Part shown: one piece after another, positions 25,599 through 34,500 of the stretch | Numbering within the stretch: position 1 is the first letter of the stretch | How the letters are laid out: every line of letters starts with the position of its first letter | Assembly (NCBI GenBank): GCA_035565775.1 | Contig: DATMRW010000012.1 | Coordinates: 62,001-126,000, forward strand | DNA length: 64,000 nucleotides | DNA from: PRO6 sp035565775 | GTDB taxonomy: Bacteria; Pseudomonadota; Alphaproteobacteria; Rhizobiales; Xanthobacteraceae | Direction: 5' to 3' | The notes under the pieces: model-generated | Database searches by the model: none | What the model was told of the DNA's origin: nothing | The model's input: the letters and a program-made list of their open reading frames with translations, nothing else | Position numbers and translations under genes: made by a program

Positions 25599-26309
25599 AG
25601 CCACAGCGCCGGGGCATCTCAATGAGCTGGACGCCGAGCTCGCGGGGAGTCTTCATCGCCTCCAGTCTTCGTGACGCCAAGCCAGTGTCCGAAGTCGTCG
25701 TTGATTGGGTGCCGCGGGAGCTATGACACGGGCGTGGCCCGACATGGTGCCGCGCGCGATGGTGTCGCGATATCGTTGCGCGCGCGACGGCGGGCGACGG
25801 AAGGCAGAGCGGAGGATCGGAAGGGACCGCGAGCTCGCTTCGATCTTCAAGGCCGAAGGTGCAGGGCCACGGAATGACGCAGAATTTGCCAAATCTTCTT
25901 TTGCCAATTTTTTTCTAGGTTTTTTTGCCGGGTCAGCAACAACCTGTCTCCCTTTTGAAACGTTACTTCATCACGGTCGGACGATTGCAAGAATTTCGTC
26001 TGCCGATCCTGGCAAGCCTTCAAAGGTGCCGAGACGGTGAGGGAATGCGGCCGCCTCCTTTTGTTTGCCCGCGCGCAGATTGTGTTGCGCGAGTTGCCGG
26101 CAACCGGCGAACGACAGCTGATCGCCCGGAGCTCACAAAATTATTCAGAAAAAATGATTGCATTTTTGTGCAATTAAAATATGCTGCGGACAAGCAGCCC
26201 TATAGTCGACGCCGAGAGGGGAAATTCCCGGTATCGATCGTCGCCTGCCGGCTCGGTTCCAAAAGACGCGCGATCTGAAGGAGCATCGCGCAATCAGGAG
26301 GTTACTGAT
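25599..26309. other. Gene-free stretch with AT-rich patch before bigR
   Basis: About 710 bases with no convincing gene. Codon-like short frames have no recognisable product. From about 25880 the DNA turns AT-rich, with several runs of T (around 25910-25930) and a dyad at 26157-26174, unlike the GC-rich surroundings. It may contain the bigR promoter and the scar of a lost or acquired segment. Confidence 0.5.
26157..26174. promoter_or_regulatory. Dyad upstream of bigR-like gene (candidate operator)
   Basis: ATTGCATTTTTGTGCAAT: perfect 6-bp arms ATTGCA/TGCAAT around a 6-bp spacer in an AT-rich tract. BigR/SqrR-type repressors bind AT-rich dyads before their own operons, so this is a candidate autoregulatory site, about 145 bp before the start. 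Confidence 0.45.
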
Positions 26310-26657
26310 TTGGCATCCAGGGAAAGCCTTTCCTGCGAAGCGGTGAACATGAAGGCACATGTCGATGAGGCGTCGATTTTCCTGAAGAAGCTGTCGAACC
26401 CCGATCGTCTTCTGGTCGCCTGCGCGCTCGTGGATGGCGAACGCTCGGTGCGCGAACTGGAGGACCTGCTCGGCATTCGCCAGCCCGGCCTGTCGCAACA
26501 GCTCGCCGAACTCAGGGAGGTCGGGCTGATCGACGGCCGGAAAGAAGGCAAGCAGGTCTTCTATCGGCTGGCCGATCCCCGCGTCGAAATCTTTATCGCC
26601 ACGATGCACCGGCTGTTCTGTGCCGATGAACAACTCGCAACGATCAAAGTGCCATGA
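26310..26657 (+). CDS. bigR: ArsR family regulator, BigR/SqrR-type persulfide sensor
   Basis: Winged-helix repressor of 115 residues with 'VRELEDLLGIRQPGLSQQLAELREVGLI'. It has C9, C38 and C104. The 66-residue spacing of the last two matches the paired cysteines of SqrR/BigR, which form a sulfur bridge on exposure to persulfides; the arsenic-type metal motif is absent. The TTG start at 26310 is favoured because AGGAGG lies eight bases upstream, while the ATG at 26349 has no such site. The next enzyme gene encodes a persulfide dioxygenase, the known target of BigR, which supports the call. Confidence 0.85.
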   Translation: MASRESLSCEAVNMKAHVDEASIFLKKLSNPDRLLVACALVDGERSVRELEDLLGIRQPGLSQQLAELREVGLIDGRKEGKQVFYRLADPRVEIFIATMHRLFCADEQLATIKVP

Positions 26658-26752
26658 CCGAATTCATTCCGTTTGCCCCGCTGCTCGGCGCAGCGCGCCT
26701 TGCCGCCACCGGGCTGGTGACAAGCACCAAAGTCGCATCGAAATACGCCTGA
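26654..26752 (+). pseudogene. 32-codon frame, possible remnant of a YeeE/PmpA-type transporter gene
   Basis: A short frame overlaps the bigR stop as ATGA and reads MTEFIPFAPLLGAARLAATG and a few more residues before a stop. From memory of the family, YeeE/YedE-type sulfur-transport proteins often begin with a similar 'MTEFxPLxxLLGG' stretch, and bigR operons commonly place such genes next to the repressor. The resemblance stops after about a dozen residues, so an internal deletion of the transporter gene is a possible explanation. It might also be a genuine small coupled peptide. Confidence 0.4.
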
Positions 26753-26767
26753 ACAGGAGTTGCTGCC

Positions 26768-27664
26768 ATGTCCGAACCGCTGCCCTTCACGCCTGACCTG
26801 TCAGTTAAGCCGGAGATCGTCTCCTTCTTCGACGAGCCGACCAACACCATCAGCTACATCGTGAAGGACCCGGCATCGAACGCCTGCGCCGTGATCGATT
26901 CAGTGATGGATATCGACTACGCCGCCGGCCGTATCACCCATGACGGCGCCGACAAGATGATTGCCTACATTTTGGAGAAGGGCTGGAAGCTCGAGTGGCT
27001 GATCGAGACCCACGTTCATGCCGATCACCTGTCCGCTGCGCCCTACATCCAGCAAAAGCTCGGCGGCAAGCTCGGCATCGGTGAAAACATCGTCGTCGTC
27101 CAAAACACCTTTGGCAAGATCTTTAACGAAGGCACCGAATTCCAGCGCGACGGATCGCAGTTCGATCGTCTCTTCAAGGATGGTGACAGCTATCAGATCG
27201 GCACCCTGACCGCGCATGCGATGCACACGCCGGGCCATACGCCGGCCTGCATGACCCACGTTATCGGGGATGCGGCCTTTGTCGGCGATACGCTTTTCAT
27301 GCCCGATGGGGGCTCGGCCCGCGCCGATTTTCCTGGCGGCGATGCCCGCACGCTCTATCGCTCGATCATGCGCGTCTTGTCGCTGCCCGGCGAAACGCGG
27401 CTCTTCATGTGCCACGACTACGGGCCGAACGGCCGCGAGATCCAATGGGAAACCACTGTTGCCGATGAGCGGGAGCACAACATCCACGTCGGCAAGGGCA
27501 TCAGCGAGGATGACTTCGTGAGAATGCGCGAGGCGCGTGACGCGACGCTCGCCATGCCGAAGCTGATCATTCCCTCGCTTCAGGTCAACATGCGCGCCGG
27601 CAAGTTGCCGCCGCCGGACGAAAGCGGCAAGACCTACCTGAAGGTTCCGATCAACTTGCTCTGA
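26768..27664 (+). CDS. blh: Persulfide dioxygenase-like MBL-fold hydrolase (Blh/ETHE1 type)
   Basis: Metallo-beta-lactamase-fold enzyme of 298 residues. Metal-site residues are in 'THVHADHLS' (H82, H84, D86, H87), 'HTPGHTPAC' (H157) and 'GDTLFMPDGGSARADFPGG'. The last motif and 'HDYGPNGRE' are hallmarks of ETHE1/Blh persulfide dioxygenases, which oxidise glutathione persulfide to sulfite with a single Fe(II). AGGAG precedes the ATG by eight bases. Located behind a BigR-like repressor and before a SulP anion transporter, it fits a sulfide-detoxification operon. No rhodanese domain is attached. Confidence 0.9.
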   Translation: MSEPLPFTPDLSVKPEIVSFFDEPTNTISYIVKDPASNACAVIDSVMDIDYAAGRITHDGADKMIAYILEKGWKLEWLIETHVHADHLSAAPYIQQKLGGKLGIGENIVVVQNTFGKIFNEGTEFQRDGSQFDRLFKDGDSYQIGTLTAHAMHTPGHTPACMTHVIGDAAFVGDTLFMPDGGSARADFPGGDARTLYRSIMRVLSLPGETRLFMCHDYGPNGREIQWETTVADEREHNIHVGKGISEDDFVRMREARDATLAMPKLIIPSLQVNMRAGKLPPPDESGKTYLKVPINLL

Positions 27665-27697
27665 TAAGCGCCGGAAACGGTCGAAGACAGCCTTGCC

Positions 27698-29461
27698 ATG
27701 GTCAGACTCGAGAAAGTCCTCCCCATCCTCGCCTGGGGTAAAGCCTATAATCGCTCGGTTCTGACCAGCGATCTGGTGGCGGCGACAATCGTCACCATCA
27801 TGCTGATCCCTCAGTCATTGGCTTACGCGATGCTGGCGGATCTGCCGCCGGAGGTTGGGCTTTACGCTTCGGTCCTGCCGCTCGTGGCCTATGCGATCTT
27901 CGGCACCAGCCGCACGCTCGCGGTTGGTCCCGTTGCCGTCGTTTCCCTGATGACCGCCTCCGCTGTTGGCCAGATCGCGGCGCAGGGCACAGCCGACTAT
28001 CTGACGGCGGCAATTGTGCTCGCCCTGTTGTCCGGCGCCATGCTGGTGCTCATGGGTGTGTTCCGACTGGGCTTTCTGGCCAACTTTCTCAGCCATCCCG
28101 TGATCTCGGGTTTCATCACCGCTTCGGGGCTGTTGATTGCCGCCAGCCAGCTCAAGCACATCCTTGGCGTTCCGGTCAAAGGCGAGACGCTGCCTGATAT
28201 TTTCGCGGGACTTTCAGCGAATATCGGCAAGGCCAACCCGATCACGCTGGCTATCGGCATTGGCGCGATCGCCTTTCTCTATTTTGCCCGCTCCCGCCTG
28301 AAAGCGCTACTGACTGGGGCCGGGCTGAATGGCCGCCTGTCGGACATTTTGACTAAGGCCGCTCCGATACTGACCGTTGCCGTGACCATCCTGATTGCAG
28401 GCGTTTTCGATCTCGGAAATCGCGGCGTCGCGTTGGTCGGCGCAATTCCGCAAGGCTTTCCGGCTCTCGGCCTTCCCGCGTTTTCGCTGGATCTCGTCAC
28501 AGTCCTTGCGGGGCCGGCGCTTCTCATCAGTGCGATTGGTTTTGTGGAGTCCGTCTCGGTTGCCCAGACGCTGGCGTCGAAGCGCCGCCAGCGTATCGTG
28601 CCGGATCAGGAACTGATCGGACTGGGGACCGCCAACATCGCCTCGGCGATTTCCTCCGGCTTGCCGGTCAGCGGGGGCTTTGCGCGGTCGGTGGTCAACT
28701 TCGACGCCGGCGCCGAGACACCCGCCGCGGGCATCTTCACCGCGATCGGCATCGGGCTCGCGACGTTGTTTCTCACACCGCTGCTTGCGACTCTTCCGCA
28801 AGCAACGCTTGCGGCAACGATCATTGTCGCCGTCCTGTCGCTGGTGGACTTCAAAACCATTCGCGAAGTCCTCCGTTACTCGAAGGCGGATTTTGCGGCG
28901 ATGGCAGCGACCATCGTCATCACTCTGTTCTGGGGTGTCGAACGCGGCGTCCTCTCGGGCGTCGTGCTGTCCCTCGCGCTTCACCTCTATCGCACCAGCA
29001 GGCCGCACATGGCCGTCGTCGGCCTCGTGCCGGGCACGGAGCATTTCCGCAACATCGAGCGGCACAGCGTCATCACCGATCCCTCGATCCTTTCGGTTCG
29101 CGTCGATGAGAGCCTCTATTTCGCCAACAGCCGCTATCTGGAAGATCGCATCGCCGCGCTCGTCGCCGATTGCCCGGATGTCCGGCACGTTATCCTGATG
29201 TGTTCGGCGGTCAATTTCATCGATGCCAGCGCGTTGGAAAGCCTGGAGGCAATCAATCATCGCCTCGCTGATGCGGGCATCACCTTCCACCTTTCCGAGG
29301 TGAAAGGCCCTGTCATGGACCGCCTGAAGCGGACCGATTTTTTGCAGCAGCTGACCGGGAAGGTGTATCTCAGCCAGTACGAGGCTGTCGCCTCCTTGCC
29401 GAGGAGGGTTGGCGGAGACGACGATCTCGCGCCGCCGGTTGCGGGAGAGCGAAGAGCCTGA
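27698..29461 (+). CDS. SulP family inorganic anion transporter with STAS domain
   Basis: Membrane transporter of 587 residues. The N-terminal membrane region has the SulP sequence 'IPQSLAYAMLADLPPEVGLYASVLPLVAYAIFG' in part. 'FVESVSVAQTLASKRRQRI' and 'GLPVSGGFARSVVNFDAGA' are further family hallmarks. A cytoplasmic STAS domain occupies about residues 455-570 ('ILMCSAVNFIDASALESLEAI'). It lies 33 bp after blh, so it is likely part of the same operon and may move sulfate, sulfite or another anion produced or needed during sulfide oxidation. SulP proteins also carry bicarbonate, so the anion is not certain. Confidence 0.9.
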   Translation: MVRLEKVLPILAWGKAYNRSVLTSDLVAATIVTIMLIPQSLAYAMLADLPPEVGLYASVLPLVAYAIFGTSRTLAVGPVAVVSLMTASAVGQIAAQGTADYLTAAIVLALLSGAMLVLMGVFRLGFLANFLSHPVISGFITASGLLIAASQLKHILGVPVKGETLPDIFAGLSANIGKANPITLAIGIGAIAFLYFARSRLKALLTGAGLNGRLSDILTKAAPILTVAVTILIAGVFDLGNRGVALVGAIPQGFPALGLPAFSLDLVTVLAGPALLISAIGFVESVSVAQTLASKRRQRIVPDQELIGLGTANIASAISSGLPVSGGFARSVVNFDAGAETPAAGIFTAIGIGLATLFLTPLLATLPQATLAATIIVAVLSLVDFKTIREVLRYSKADFAAMAATIVITLFWGVERGVLSGVVLSLALHLYRTSRPHMAVVGLVPGTEHFRNIERHSVITDPSILSVRVDESLYFANSRYLEDRIAALVADCPDVRHVILMCSAVNFIDASALESLEAINHRLADAGITFHLSEVKGPVMDRLKRTDFLQQLTGKVYLSQYEAVASLPRRVGGDDDLAPPVAGERRA

Positions 29462-29475
29462 GCGAGCTCTTCGCT
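29448..29475. terminator. Hairpin over the SulP stop codon
   Basis: AGCGAAGAGC (29448-29457) pairs perfectly with GCTCTTCGCT (29466-29475), eight-base loop. It overlaps the stop codon and separates convergent genes. Confidence 0.6.
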
Positions 29476-29511
29476 GAAATGCCGGCCGTCGGAATCGTGG
29501 ACGGCGCCATT

Positions 29512-31194
29512 CTAGGCGGCGCGGATCGTCTCTAGAAAGGTGTGCACCTCGGTCTGCAGCCGGTGGCTCTCCATCGACAGCGCATTCGCCGCCGCCAGCA
29601 CCTCGGATGATGCTGCCCCGGCTTCGGTGGCGCTGCGATCGACCTCCGTGATGTTGCTGGCGACGCTGCCGCAGAGATCGGCCGCCTGCTGGACGTTCCG
29701 GGAAATCTCCCGCGTTGCCGCGCCCTGTTCCTCCACGGCGGCGGCGATGGTGGACGAGATTTCCGATATCAGGTTGATGGTCGCGCTGACTTCCTGGATG
29801 GTCGCCACGGAATCCTGCGTTGCCGCCTGCATCCCGGCGATCTGCGCCGTGATCTCGTCGGTCGCCTTGGCGGTCTGGGATGCCAGCGCCTTCACCTCGG
29901 AGGCGACGACGGCGAAGCCGCGCCCGGCCTCGCCGGCGCGGGCGGCCTCGATGGTGGCATTGAGCGCGAGCAGGTTGGTTTGTTCGGCGACCGCGGTGAT
30001 GAGCTTGACGACATCACCGATGCGCGCGGCTGCCTGCGAAAGCTCCTTGATGCTGGCATCGGTCTTCTGCGCCTGCGCAACCGCTGCCTGCGCCACACGG
30101 CTCGACTCATGCACCTGACGGCTGATCTCGTTCACTGATGCGGTGATCTCCTCGGTGGCGGCGGCGGTGGACTGGATGCTTTGCGACACCTCCTGCGAGG
30201 CGTTCGCGGTGGAATGAGACAGTTGCCGGGTGGTATCGGCGGCCGTGGTCAAGGTGGAGGCGGTGGCTTCCATCTCGGCCGAGGCGGAGGACAACGAGCC
30301 GATCATCTCCCCGACCATGGCCTCGAAATTTTTGGTGACCTTGTCCATGGTTTCGGCGCGCCGCAGCTTGGCGCTCGCCTCGCCGGCGCTGGCCGCATCG
30401 GCGGCCTTCTTGGCGACCAGCGCGGCCTTGAAAATTTGCAGCGTCTCGGCGATCTGGCCGATCTCGGTACGCTTGCTCTGATGCGGAATTTCAACCTCGA
30501 GATCGCCGGCCGAGAGCGCGCGCATCGGCGCGAGCACGGAGCCGATGCCCCGCGAGATGTCACGCACGATCAGGATCGCGGCGCTGAGCCCGAGCAGGAC
30601 CATGCCGACCAGGACGGCGAGCAGGACGTTGAACGCGGTGGCATAGGCGCTTTCGGCTTCGTGCCCGGAGACGCTGGCGCCATGATCGTTGAGCGCAACG
30701 ATCTTGCTCATCACGGCGTCCATGCTGCGCCCGGCCGGCGTCGCGCGGGTGGCATTGATGGCGCGGGCCTGTGCGAAGTCGCGTTTGCGGGCATGGGTGA
30801 TCACTTCGTCGGCGGCGGCGCGAAAGGTTTTCCAGGTCTTGGAAAGCTCCTGATACAGCGCCGTTTCCTCGGGCGAGGTGATGCGCGGGGCATAGGCCTT
30901 GTCGGCGGTGTCGTAGTCCTTGGCGCGCGCGTCGAGGTTGCGCTGGATGTCGGCCATGAAGGCGTCGTCCGGCTCGGTCAGATAGTCGCGAAGCACCGCC
31001 CGGTAGCGCGCTGATTGGGTTCGCAACTCGCCGACGAGCCGGATGTTCGGCAACCAGTTGGCCTTGATGTCCTGCGCCGACGCGTTGATCGCCCGCATTT
31101 CGATTACGGCAAAGGTCCCAGTTGCGGTGAGTGCAAGCAGAAGCGCGGCGACGAGGCCGATCAGTTTCGTCCGGATGGAAAGTCTTGAAAGCAT
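29512..31194 (-). CDS. Transmembrane methyl-accepting chemotaxis protein
   Basis: Chemoreceptor of 560 residues. A first membrane helix lies near residues 10-31, followed by a four-helix-bundle periplasmic sensor of about 150 residues ('ANWLPNIRLVGELRTQSARYRAVL'). A second helix ('VLLAVLVGMVLLGLSAAILIV') leads to a HAMP region and the cytoplasmic signalling domain with tip 'VAEQTNLLALNATIEAARAGEAGRGF'. The ATG at 31194 is preferred because it starts just before the first helix; the frame is open further upstream without homology. The ligand cannot be inferred. It is convergent with the SulP gene. Confidence 0.93.
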   Translation of the reverse strand: MLSRLSIRTKLIGLVAALLLALTATGTFAVIEMRAINASAQDIKANWLPNIRLVGELRTQSARYRAVLRDYLTEPDDAFMADIQRNLDARAKDYDTADKAYAPRITSPEETALYQELSKTWKTFRAAADEVITHARKRDFAQARAINATRATPAGRSMDAVMSKIVALNDHGASVSGHEAESAYATAFNVLLAVLVGMVLLGLSAAILIVRDISRGIGSVLAPMRALSAGDLEVEIPHQSKRTEIGQIAETLQIFKAALVAKKAADAASAGEASAKLRRAETMDKVTKNFEAMVGEMIGSLSSASAEMEATASTLTTAADTTRQLSHSTANASQEVSQSIQSTAAATEEITASVNEISRQVHESSRVAQAAVAQAQKTDASIKELSQAAARIGDVVKLITAVAEQTNLLALNATIEAARAGEAGRGFAVVASEVKALASQTAKATDEITAQIAGMQAATQDSVATIQEVSATINLISEISSTIAAAVEEQGAATREISRNVQQAADLCGSVASNITEVDRSATEAGAASSEVLAAANALSMESHRLQTEVHTFLETIRAA

Positions 31195-31563
31195 TTCGTG
31201 GGGCCCTGTGGTGACCGTAGACGAATTTTTTGTGACAAACCCATTGGGCACATAGCAGAGTAAAGCGTAGGTAAAGGGGCTTGGCCGGACCGGTATTTGC
31301 CGGGAAGGGACAGGCCGCCGCCGGAACGGCGCTAAAGGGGAGCTTAAGAAACGTGAAGCGGGGCTGCAGCCGGCGAACGGTGGCTGCAAGAAATGGTGGC
31401 ATTCGGCGCGTTGATCAATCGGGCCTCGATGGACCGCATCGAACCAATGGCCGGTGCCGAATTCCGTGATCACGGAACGATCCGCCGCCTGGGTATTTGA
31501 TATCGGTCAACACGCGCCGTTCTGAAATTGGCAGATTTTGCTATCTTGCTGATGTCCGGGAAC
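31195..31563. other. Divergent region, chemoreceptor / HlyD-RbbA gene
   Basis: Non-coding stretch of 369 bases. It contains a FixK-type box at 31497-31510. The bare palindrome TTGATCAA near 31412 lacks the six-base spacer and is not counted as a box. I see no gene. Confidence 0.5.
31497..31510. promoter_or_regulatory. FNR/FixK-type box upstream of HlyD-RbbA gene
   Basis: TTGATATCGGTCAA, exact TTGA-N6-TCAA, centre about 60 bp before the ATG at 31564. Class II activation would start transcription near 31545. Confidence 0.75.
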
Positions 31564-34500
31564 ATGCCCTTGGATAAGCCACAAGAACAGGCCACCGAAA
31601 CTGCCGAGCGTAGCGAAATCAACGACCGGCACCCCGCAAGCGATCAGGCCCTGGCAGTCGTCGCTCATCCACCGGTACCGAGCCCTGAAAAAAAACCTCG
31701 TCGCCGATTTTCGAAGATCACTATCGCGCTTTCAGTGGTTCTGATCATTGCGGCGGTTGGCGGGGCGATTGGCTGGTGGGTGCTCTCGAGGTCGCGGTTG
31801 CCGGCTGGCATCAGCTACGGCAACGGCCGGATCGAAGCGGACGAGATCGACATCGATACCAAGTTCGCCGGACGCCTCGCGCAGCTCTATGTCGATATCG
31901 GAGACACGGTCAATGCAGGCGAGGTTGTGGCTCGCATGGACACCAGCGATATCGAGCAATCGTTGAAGAAGGCGCAGGAGCTGGTGAAGCAGGCCGATCG
32001 CGCGATCGAGGAAGCGAACGCGACTCTCGCTCAGCAGCAAACCCAGCAGACGTTGGCAGAGCAGGAAATGGAGCGAGCGGCCGCTCTGCTCAAGAACGGC
32101 TGGACCACCCAGGAAATCTATGATCAGCGCCGCCAGGCATTGGACGGAGCGAAAGCCGGAGTTAACGCCGCGCAGGCAAGAATCGCCCAGGCCGAGCATG
32201 CGCGGCAGGCCGCCGAGCATGATGTCCAGCTCTATACGGTGAACATCAAGGACAACGAGCTCGTCGCGCCTCGCTTCGGCCGCATCCAATACAGGGTGGC
32301 GAATATCGGCGAGGTTCTTCCTGCCGGCGGCAGGGTGTTCACGATGTTGGACATGGGCTACGTCTACATGGACATCTATCTTCCGACCCTCGAGGCCGGC
32401 AAGGTTCTGGTTGGAACGGATGCCAGGATCGTGCTCGATGCCTATCCGAACCACCCGATTCCGGCCAAGGTTTCGTTTGTCGCGAGCCGAGCGCAGTTTA
32501 CTCCAAAGACGGTTGAGACGAAGAACGAGCGGGACAAGTTGATGTTCCGCATTCGGGTTCGCATCGATCGCGAACGATCGCTGCAGCATGCCGACTACGT
32601 GCGGAGCGGGCTGCCGGGCGTTGCCTATATCAAGACCGATCCAAAAGTGAATTGGCCCAGCAACCTTGAGGCAGCCGTGATCCCAAGCTGCGTCGCGAGT
32701 CTCGATGGTGTCGTGCAGCGCTACGGCAAGGTCGCGGCGCTCGACGATGTGTATCTGGCGATTCCGGGCGGCTGCGTGGTCGGAGTCATCGGCCCGGATG
32801 GCGTCGGAAAATCGACCTTGCTGGGCATTGTCGCGGGCGCGCGTCGTATCCAGATGGGAAAGGTCTTTGTCCTCGGCGAGGACATCGCCAAGGCAAGCCG
32901 GCGCGCCGCGATATGCTCACGTATCGCCTACATGCCTCAGGGACTTGGAAAAAATCTCTACCCCGATCTCAGCGTGCGCGAGAACATTCTGTTCTTCGCC
33001 CGCCTGTTCGGTCTTTCAGCGGACGAACAGCGCTGGCGCATCGCGGAGTTGCTCGAAAGCACGGATCTTGAAGCCTTCCAGCATCGCCCGGCAAAAAAGC
33101 TCTCCGGCGGCATGCGTCAGAAACTGGGCCTGTGCTGCTCGCTCGTTCACGACCCCGACCTGCTCATTCTTGACGAGCCGACGACAGGGATCGATCCGCT
33201 CTCACGGCGCTCCTTCTGGGATCTTATCGGCCGTATCCGTGCGCGCCGCCCGGGCATCAGCGTCATGGTGGCGACGGCCTATATGGAGGAAGCCGAGCGG
33301 TTCGACTGGCTTGTCGCATTCGATGGCGGGCGGATCCTCGCAACGGGCACCCCGAAAGAGCTGATGGAGAAAACCGGCGCGCGCACCATCGAAGACGCGT
33401 TCGTCTCGCTGCTTCCCGGCCGCAGCCGCCGCATCGAGGAGGCGTTTCGAAAGCGCCCGATCGCCGATGTGAACGGCGAACCGATCATCGTCGCGCATGA
33501 TCTCACATGCCGGTTCGGCGACTTCACTGCCGTCGATCGCGTGAGTTTTGCTATCGGCAAGGGGGAGATCTTCGGGTTCGTGGGATCGAATGGGTCCGGC
33601 AAGACGACCACGATGAAAATGCTCACCGGCCTCTTGCCCGCAACAGCAGGCGAAGTGCGGCTGTTTGGCAAGCTGCTGGACCCCGACGATCTCGAGGCGC
33701 GCAGAAGGGTTGGCTATATGGCTCAATCCTTTTCGCTGTACGGCGAGCTCACCGTGCGGCAAAACCTGGTCCTGCAGATGCGCCTGTTCCACCTGGATAT
33801 GCGCGCCTCCCGGAAGAGAATCGCCAAGCTGGCCGATACATTCGGCCTCACCCGCTATCTCGACGTCCGCTCGGACGATCTGCCGCTGGGAATTCGCCAG
33901 CGCGTCTCGCTCGCCGTCGCTGTCGTCCATGACCCGGAGCTCTTGATCCTCGATGAGCCGACTTCCGGTGTCGATCCGATCGCGCGCGATCAGTTCTGGG
34001 ACCTGCTCGGCGACCTGTCTCGCAACCATGGGGTGACGATCTTCGTATCGACCCACTTCATGAGCGAGGCTGCCCGCTGTGATCGGCTTTCCCTGATGCA
34101 TGCAGGGCGGGTCCTCGCAACCGATACGCCCGACGCACTGGTGCGCGCGCGGGCGGCGGCAAACCTCGAGGACGCATTCATCAGCTATCTCGAGGAGGCA
34201 ACGGGCGACCAGAAGTCCCCGGCAGAAGAAACCCGACCGGCACCGCGGGCGCCGATCACCCCGGATCTTCATGGGAGCGACCGGAGCGCGCGGCACGCCT
34301 ATTTCAGCCCGCAGCGCCTGCTTGCCTGCACCATCCGCGAAGGCCTCGAACTGATCCGGGATCCGATAAGGCTGATGTTCGCTCTGTTCGGCACGGCCCT
34401 TTTGATGATCGTTTTCGGATACGGGGTCTCGACGGATGTCAACAACCTGACGTTTGCGGTTCTCGATCGCGACCAGACCCATGAAAGCCGTGCCTATCTT

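Noticed and set aside
25705..26040. 111-codon frame in the stretch before bigR
   Set aside because: Composition is random-like, the end runs through T-tracts, and no ribosome-binding site or family match is apparent.
31405..31420. TTGATCAA palindrome near the HlyD-RbbA promoter
   Set aside because: It lacks the six-base spacer of an FNR/FixK site; a proper box lies at 31497.
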